From NCBI GenBank assembly GCA_030704615.1, contig CM060731.1, positions 90,128,756 to 90,192,755 on the forward strand: a DNA stretch of 64,000 bases, read 5' to 3'. The position numbers were made by a program, and so were the translations under genes. Positions 57,421 to 64,000 of this stretch are shown in pieces; positions within the stretch are counted from its first letter, which is position 1, and each line of letters starts with the position of its first letter. This DNA comes from Takakia lepidozioides (taxonomy: Eukaryota; Streptophyta; Takakiopsida; Takakiales; Takakiaceae). A model generated the notes under the pieces. That model was not told the DNA's origin. It was given only the letters and a program-made list of their open reading frames with translations, and searched no databases.

Positions 57421-58509
57421 AATCCTGGAATTCTTGAACTCTGATAATTGGAGCTGTCTGTTTTGAGACAAGAAAGTTGGAGACGAGAAAGAGACAGAAC
57501 TAGGTTTTAATTTCAATTTCTAAACTTGAAATTTAGTATGAAAATGTGCATGTTGTCTGGCTAGGTTAGGTACTCCATATGAACTATGTTTCAAAGATCT
57601 ACATTCCGCCATTGAGGCAAGCAAAAGCTGTCAGGTTCTCATGTTACTGTTCCATGAAGAAAGAACAAAAGGATTTTGCACAGAAAGTGGACAAGTTGCT
57701 AGATTGCTACCGAAAAATAGTTGTTTGGCAAACCTGTCACTGATTGCGACTTTAGCAACAAGACAAGCTGAACAAAGGAAGAATGTTTTCTCTTCATGGT
57801 CACATTTTTGATGTGATATAGAGAGTATTTGCATGGCAAAGGTGCAGGTATTCGCGTAAGGAGGTGCTATTATTTGTTACTAGCTCCTAGACGTAACGGC
57901 GAGTTGTCCTAATTCCTGATGTCTAGTGTTGCAGAACTTCAAGTAAACTTGTTGTCAATGGGACATGAGGTTTGAGAGGGTGTGGATGTTGCATGAGCGG
58001 TGAGCATGAGCATGAGCATGAGCAAATATTAGCATGAGCAGAGCACATTTCAGGGCATATTCCTCGATTTTGGGCCTTAACAAACTACAATTCGACCGCT
58101 TTTCATGTCAAAAACTGCTCGGTGCGTCAACATCATGTAGAATAAACGTTAGGTTCAGAAGCGATAAAATAGGTTTGGCAGTTACCGAACCTATATAGTC
58201 ATTGCCGATTATAGTAGAACATGTTCTCTTGGACAGGTGGTCAGTGTCGATTATAGGACGCTCGAGAGGTTTGACGGGAATACCACCGCAGAAAAAGGCC
58301 CACGGGAATAGGGCCGCGGGAATAGGCACTCGCAGCAATAAAAAAAACTTTTTTGAACAAGCCAAATACCTGAGAGGAAAGCGATGCCTCGGAGATTTCT
58401 TCCAAGTGTGGTTTTACGAGTGGCGCCCATTACCCAGTTGGTGGTTAAGGTGAAGTCGGCAACGACTACACCATTGCTTCAAATTGGAAACAGTGCTCAC
58501 ATTCCCACT
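57421..58509. other. CATGAGC repeat and AGTCGG hairpin upstream of the RING-H2 gene
   Basis: At 57992-58040, CATGAGC occurs about six times. The same word array lies just inside MULE ends at 4770-4800, 28351-28400 and 36925-36990. At 58453-58470 a GAAGTCGGCAACGACTAC hairpin occurs. This suggests a MULE-related end upstream of the RING-H2 gene. No gene is seen. Confidence 0.45.
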
Positions 58510-59100
58510 ATGGACAGTGATGCAGGTCAAAGCAATGATCCCGCGCAGGAATCAGACCGCGAGAGGCCTCCGTCCTCGCAGCTGCAGCGAGTTGGAAATA
58601 GTGGTGTGGCTCCGAAGATGGACAATGCTGCAGGCGAAAGTAGCAGCGCACCGTTGGAATCTCACAAGGACAAGCCTCAGTCCCCTGAGGGGGTATTTTT
58701 TCCGCCTTTCGCCAAAGCGTTCGGCGAGAGCCTTGCCTTTTCGGAATTTGTACTGCCTTGGTGGAGTCTTATGGATTCCGACTTGTCGGAAGATTCATCC
58801 GAAGACGAAGACCAAGGTGGAGAGTTCCCTACAAATGCCTTTGAAAAATTGGACGTGGACAGAGAGGACGACTTGCAATGGATTGCTGCTTCCATGGAGG
58901 TCTTTCAGAGAGAGGCTTTGGAGTTTGTTGTGACGGCGGAAGCACACCCATTAGACTCCTGCAGTATCTGCCTGCAGTCTGTCCAAACGGGAGAGTGTAT
59001 GCGCACGGTCACAGTGTGCACACACTCCTTCCACAGTGCGTGCATTGAGACTTGGGTTCAGCAAAATGGGACATGCCCGGTTTGCCGCCGCAGGTTGTGA
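58510..59100 (+). CDS. RING-H2 finger protein (putative E3 ubiquitin ligase), 196 residues
   Basis: An acidic, Ser-rich N-terminal region is followed by a C-terminal RING-H2: C151-x2-C154, C170-x-H172-x2-H175-x2-C178, C189-x2-C192. Spacing between the second and third Cys is 15, within the family range. Such domains recruit ubiquitin-conjugating enzymes. Start 58510 (MDSDAGQSNDPAQ) is preferred to the in-frame ATG at 58384, because the extra region translates an intergenic hairpin repeat. No membrane segment or signal peptide is seen. The protein ends four residues after the last Cys (RRRL). Confidence 0.75.
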   Translation: MDSDAGQSNDPAQESDRERPPSSQLQRVGNSGVAPKMDNAAGESSSAPLESHKDKPQSPEGVFFPPFAKAFGESLAFSEFVLPWWSLMDSDLSEDSSEDEDQGGEFPTNAFEKLDVDREDDLQWIAASMEVFQREALEFVVTAEAHPLDSCSICLQSVQTGECMRTVTVCTHSFHSACIETWVQQNGTCPVCRRRL

Positions 59101-60454
59101 GAGATAACTTGGGCATTTTGATTTCCAACTCTGTTTTCCGCCTGCCTCTTTAGGCCTCAGTGTACTGTGAACCATTTCCATTATAAAGTTTGTTATAACT
59201 TTTTTTGTCTCGGGATTTCTTCCCTCCCTGCACGAAGCACCATTTGATTTCACTTCCGTCGTTATTATCTATTTTCTTCTCTAAGCTCTTTCAGCTTTCC
59301 AATCACGTTCTATGGTAACAAAAGATCACGGTAAGTAGCGACATTGGCAGATACTCAAATCTGTCATCTTTCACGAAGACTTCAACGAACTATCGCATAT
59401 GCACAATGTAAAGGCCTAACAGCACGAAGTCTGCAGCGACTTGAGCTACTCCATTTCAAAGTACACATATTTCTCGAGAAAATGGTCAATGCCAAGGAAG
59501 AACGTAAGGAAGCATTTGAAGTTATGATATTTGTTAAACCTTGAAGTCAGTGCCGACTTGAGGTATATTTTTGCTCATGTATACAGTATACGTCAAATAG
59601 TGCATAGTCGGCACCGACTTCAACCTTTTCAAGTGAGGTCAACTTTTGCGCATGTATACAGTATACATCAACCACTGCATAGTCGGCACTGATTTCAACC
59701 ATGGAAGAAACATGCGCGAAGAGACATATGGTCCATGTTTACCCGAAGCATACGCAAGTGTTTAAGAGATATAAGCTATGCTCATGCAAGCTGCAGCTGA
59801 GGCCTAAAAATAACATCTCATAACAAAGGGAAATGACATTACAAGGGGGGTTGCTATTTTGTCAGCAATCAGTATGACGTGGACACATGAGAAACGGCCA
59901 CGTGGCAAATGGTCGTCAAAAACTTTTTTTTTCGAGCTGCCCATAAATCCAAATCTGATTCATAGTCGTATTCCAATAAGAAATGAATCAGAACAACAGG
60001 ATTAAAGATGGCCGCGGAGACCACCTTCGTTGGCCAAAGGTGGAGGATGAAGACAATGATTGGGTTTTTGTTTGTCTTTTAATTTAAGTTATGTAGTTAT
60101 ATCAGCATCCACCTTCGCTTGACGAAGGTTCAGGATCAAGTCGGGAGGAATGATAATTTTAGGTTTTGATATCATTTTTTAAAAACACAAGTCATAGGCT
60201 GATTAGCGTCCACCTTCGTTGGACGAAGGTGGGGATGAAATGGGGACAAACATATGACGACTCAGACATATTTGCAGGTAGTAGTATCAGCTTTAAAATC
60301 AAGTGTGTGGAACTATTGTAAGCACATTCAAAATGTCTTCCATAGCCACAGTTCGATTATTAGATGTTATACATGAAATATCGGAGAGATTTAATGTATA
60401 ATCGACCGGTCAGGAGACCAAAATTGGATATCTCAAAACAAGATGACATCATTC
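59101..60454. other. Hairpin-rich intergenic region
   Basis: AGTCGG-type hairpins at 59545-59562, 59604-59625 and 59682-59700 lie in diverged copies of a unit that also contains CATGTATACAGTATAC. Three CCACCTTCG...CGAAGGTGG hairpins lie at 60021-60043, 60109-60131 and 60210-60232, about 90-100 bp apart. No gene is supported. Confidence 0.6.
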
Positions 60455-61890
60455 CTATCTACCAATGCGGTCTTGTTCTCTACTAGGGAGGCTGGCTACC
60501 TCCCCCGTACTGAGTGTTGGGTAATGCATCAAAGGGGTATATTCGGTTTCACCACCCAAGACTACAAGCATGACAAAGAAAATGTGTTTGCAAGGAAGAT
60601 ATCCTTCTCTAGCTTTCCTTCTATGCTAATCAAAGGCCTCGCAAGTACAAGACGGTTCCAAACCAATGCTGACATCATAGGTCACGCCTCGCTTTGTAGA
60701 TTCTGCGGTCCTGATGGTATAAACTCGACCCAATCCCTCTCCAATGTCAACCTTGTTTAGGACAACTGCTCGACAGGATGCAACTTTTGCCATGTTGTCT
60801 CGAGCCTTCTTGGAGATAGTTTCACATCTTCGCACTCTCCGCCCATCACGTTCTTTGCATGCCTTAGATGTTGAAGAATGTAGTCCATTGACAGCTGATG
60901 ATGGTGGGATTATGTCGTTTTGTATATGAGATGTTGAATGCACAGAGGAGCGTTTGGATTTTCTTCCAAGGACATCGCCCTCGGGAACAAGACAGAACCC
61001 TACAGCTGTTAGTCTGTCCACTTCTTCCTGCGTAAGATCCGTTCCTTTTGCTACAGGCCACACAGACGGAACGTTCCCAGGGTGGGAAACATTATGAGAG
61101 AGACACAAGGACTTGTAGCGTGGGTTACGTCATCTGCACAAAACCAAAATAATTTCTGAACGGGACGGGCCATCACGGGAGGATGGTTCCAACCCAAGAA
61201 ATTTGGAGCTGGAATTCCAGCAGTGGATCCTTTTGGAAGAATTCTTCGCATGCAATACCTACCGAGCTTATCTGCACCACAACATTGTACGGCTGTCCGC
61301 CGGGAAGTTCGTTCAATCTTCCATCCTTCCCGAGGATGAGTTATAGAGTCCTTTCGATGAGGTACAACATCGGAGCCAGATGTTTTTGAATCCGAGTCAT
61401 CAATGAGGATAGGTTTGATCCTAAGAGATCCAGGATCAGCATTTGAGCGTATGTCTTTTTTCTTGGCTGAAACGCGTGGTGTTGAACATCCGACATTCTC
61501 GGTTCGGAGATTTACATTAGGCCTCCATGAGGAATTGGGATCCTCTGTCGTACATATTCCCACTTTCCTCTGCACTCTCCGTGTCCGCTTATTCCCCTCC
61601 AAATGGTCACCACGGGTATGCAAAGGAGTACCAGCAACAATATCTTTCAAAGCAGATCCCATCTTTCTTGCAGTTTTCAATGCAACTCAGCTGCATCTGG
61701 CCCCATACCGGTTCCCCGACCTTTTTGAAGGTTGATTTCTTTCCCAATCTGCATCAATGCCCGAACAATATTATCTCGTGTGGTCTCAACCAAGTCATTT
61801 TTATTCGGACCGGAACCTTTCTTCCATTTAGCATGCACAGACTCAGCCATATTTGTATTTGACATCCCTACAACAGCATCATTATCTATC
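60455..61890 (-). pseudogene. MULE transposase exon-2 remnant
   Basis: The minus strand aligns with exon 2 of MULE copy 1: NTNMAESVHAKWKKG (with the catalytic Glu), TRDNIVRALMQIGKEINLQK, THLHTRGDHLEG-like basic segment (TPLHTRGDHLEGNKRTRR), FWFCADDVTHA and a SWIM finger (CTCEAFD, a stop, then GYLPCKHIFFVML). Frameshifts lie near 61680 and 61090, and a stop near 60623. Exon 1 with the two Asp residues is not found to the right, so the copy is truncated. Confidence 0.75.
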
Positions 61891-62009
61891 CTATGAAAAG
61901 TGCATGAAGTAGAACACAAATCAAGTTTGGAGTGCAAAACAGGGAATAAACTATGGTTTTGGGTCCAAATGAATTTTGATCGCTCCCAAATTTGGCACGC
62001 ACGTTGCAT

Positions 62010-63047
62010 ATGACTACATTACATGCCCCATTCAAAAACGAAATGAAAAAAAAATCGTGAGCACACGAAACACAGTCCAACAGATCCCAAAGCAATAGCA
62101 GCTCCAACAGAATACATTCAACGGGTGAAAGGATGGTTGCCCATCCAAATCATTTTTGTTAGCTTCCAAACTTTGCCAGCACGTTTGAGACACCCTCTCA
62201 CAGGTCCCGGACTAATATCAGATCAATCGAAATTCATTCGATGGCTCAACGAATGGTTGGCCATCGAAATGATTTTGGTTCGCTTTGAGACTTGGCCACT
62301 ATGTTCAATGTGCCATGTAAGAGGCCCCAGAGTAATATGAGTTCAATCGAAATTCGTTCAATGGGCCAACGGATGGTTGCCCATCCAAATGATTTTCGTT
62401 CGTTTTGAAACTTGGGCAGTGTATTCAATGTACCCTCTGATACGTCCCAGTGTAATATGAGATCAATCGAAATTATTTTGTGCTTTGAGAACTTTGTGGG
62501 TATGTTCGTAGAAAGATCATAGATTTTGCGAAATGATTATGAAATACGCAGGGACCAGGCGAAATTTGTTTGGAAGACGACCATTCGTAACTCGTTATAA
62601 CTTATTTGTTAACATCAATTTTCCTTGTTCTCCAGTTTTCGGAGTTGATTGCAAATACCCACATACACGTCATGACCAAATATGACACCATTGTAAATTT
62701 GTTTATAGGGTGAACTACTTCTTTCCTATTACACGAGTGTAAATGTGAAGAAAACGCTGCTCATGCAATTGAAATTGGCAGGTGCCGCACATGTGCATTG
62801 TGTATTAACAAAATTGGTGATATACAAACTTGGTGGAATGCCATCACTGTGTTTTCCAACAATATTCAAGGTACAACAAAAATGCATATTGTATATGTAC
62901 TACGCTGCCAGTCATTAAAAGCCTAGTCGTTACTGTCTGAGGATGTGGAATTTGATGCTGTGGCCTGATTTCACTGCCAAATGCCAAAGCTTGCAACCGT
63001 GATCTCGTGGTCAATGAGGGGCCCAATGACATGTGATCAATTATGGC
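62010..63047. other. ~120-bp tandem repeat, then AT-rich sequence
   Basis: From about 62100 to 62475, three diverged units of about 120 bp share TTCAA(T)GGG(C)CAACGGATGG, CCATCCAAATGATTTT and AATATGAG(A)TCAATCGAAATT. Each contains a small hairpin (GGATGGTTGCCCATCC). The rest has no gene. Confidence 0.6.
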
Positions 63048-63991
63048 CTACATCCGCCTACTTTGCGACGAAAATTGACTTTCTTCTTCACTCTCACGAC
63101 GTGGCGGAGGTGGATCGAGAACAATTGCTCGGGCTGCATGCAAATCGGCAACGAGGCCGTCCACATCCGGCAATACAGCCCCCGAAACACGATGATAACG
63201 GTCTGTCCATAGTCGCCTCCATTTCTTTACAACTGCCTTGATGGTACTTTTGAAACTTTCCAACTGCCTCTCGCAGGCCCTGTCCGTAATCATTGTGTCG
63301 TTTCGACGATAAGCCGCCTCGTACGCATCATTCATTCGGCGTTGACATATTATAACATCTTCCAGTTCGGACAGCAACAAATGTTTTCCAATCGGTTGTC
63401 GGTCATACAATTCGTTCTCCTCCGACACCCATGGAACCTGTGGAAGCCGGATAAACCTGGACCTTCTTTGACTCCAATGCCCTCCCAGATTGCAGCAAAA
63501 CTGCTCTCTCTCCCACCAATCTCGAACGTCTCCCGCACGTATGGTTATCTCCCAATCAGATGTGACCCAGAAATACTGGGGATCTTTGATGTATGTCAGG
63601 TTTCCGGCATGTATGCCATGAATCTCTCTATTTGCATCCCATACCAAATTCTTGCCCGAATGCATACAATTCAGAAATGTGTATGGTAGCCCATCCAATG
63701 GGAGGTTGTGTCGATTGTATTCAAAACCTATGGGCATCCGATCCTCCAAGCCCACCAGCTCATAGAAACGACGATGGATTGGTGTACGGCATTCTGGGCA
63801 AGCGCTCGTCCGCAAGGCTTGCGGGATAAGACATGTGAGATGGAACATATGTCCACATGATCCAAGACATGACATCCCTCTGGGCCGTATGGATTCCTAC
63901 ACATCGAACAAACTGTGCCATCTGATATCCATGACGGCAAAACGCCTCGTGGTATCTCCTCCCTCTGGGCCGGTTTGATGTGGCTGGTCAT
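63048..63991 (-). CDS. RING-type zinc finger protein with one frameshift
   Basis: The minus strand starts near 63991 with DGTVCSMCRNP and, one base out of frame, continues SCLGSCGHMFHLTCLIPQ and SACPECRTPI, together a RING-type finger with Cys/His pairs in order. The long frame then runs to 63048 (about 275 residues from 63875), with Trp-rich pieces (FWVTSDWEITIRAG, DVRDWWEREQF) and a basic helical part (AVVKKWRRLWTDRYHR) of unknown function. One missing base near 63890 splits the finger. It could be a sequencing error or a true lesion. The gene may extend beyond the window. Confidence 0.55.
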
Positions 63992-64000
63992 CCTTGTTGT

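Noticed and set aside
58384-58509. Extended N-terminus of the RING-H2 protein
   Set aside because: The extra codons translate an AGTCGG hairpin repeat, so they are probably untranslated leader.

Overview
The window looks like nuclear DNA of a streptophyte with a large, repeat-rich genome, probably a seed-free land plant or a close relative. The evidence is short spliceosomal introns with GT/AG ends, remnants of plant-type PPR genes and of organellar single-stranded DNA-binding (OSB) genes with the PDF motif, a plant-type trihelix transcription factor, a fragment of a plant-like RPS18, Ty3/gypsy, LINE and MULE elements, and tRNA-derived SINEs. The species cannot be named from sequence alone. 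A run of exactly 500 N (29928-30427) is a scaffolding gap of unknown true size.

Layout. 1-5.3 kb: a largely intact Mutator-like (MULE) transposase gene of two exons (DDE plus SWIM zinc finger), whose element ends inside the remains of an older relative. 6.3-12.0 kb (+): a ten-exon gene (gene A) joining a ParB-like N-terminal domain to a beta-class-like DNA methyltransferase domain. 12-16.6 kb: debris, including a truncated RPS18 and a gypsy integrase fragment. 17-21.3 kb: a decayed array of chimeric OSB/PPR pseudogene pieces. 21.5-25.6 kb (-): gene B, a paralogue of gene A with the same nine intron phases. 25.65-27.32 kb: an array of about 115-bp units, each with a long perfect palindrome, just upstream of gene B exon 2. 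28.3-37.0 kb: two inverted arms (each the 3' half of the MULE) on either side of the N gap, a palindrome array and a second, frameshifted MULE. 37.5-38.9 kb (-): a MULE relative lacking its catalytic core. 41.2-48.0 kb (+): a decayed LINE with a 2A-like peptide motif and a chromodomain, interrupted by a 1.47-kb DNA element with a 9-bp target duplication. 48.7-52.8 kb (-): a decayed Ty3/gypsy element. 55.3-56.2 kb (-): the trihelix gene. 58.5-59.1 kb (+): a RING-H2 gene. 60.5-61.9 kb (-): another MULE fragment. 63.0-64.0 kb (-): a RING-type gene with one frameshift.

Two things stand out. First, the pair of intron-rich ParB-like/methyltransferase fusion genes: this domain pairing is typical of prokaryotes and their phages, yet here it sits in ordinary-looking eukaryotic gene structures. 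Second, the density of short hairpin (palindromic) repeat families of unrelated sequence but similar design. They lie in or near intron 1 of both methyltransferase genes, at MULE ends, inside retroelements and scattered between genes. Most other coding DNA here is mobile-element or pseudogene sequence. The genes judged most likely functional are gene B, gene A if its exon-6 lesions are base-calling errors, the trihelix gene, the RING-H2 gene and the first MULE transposase.
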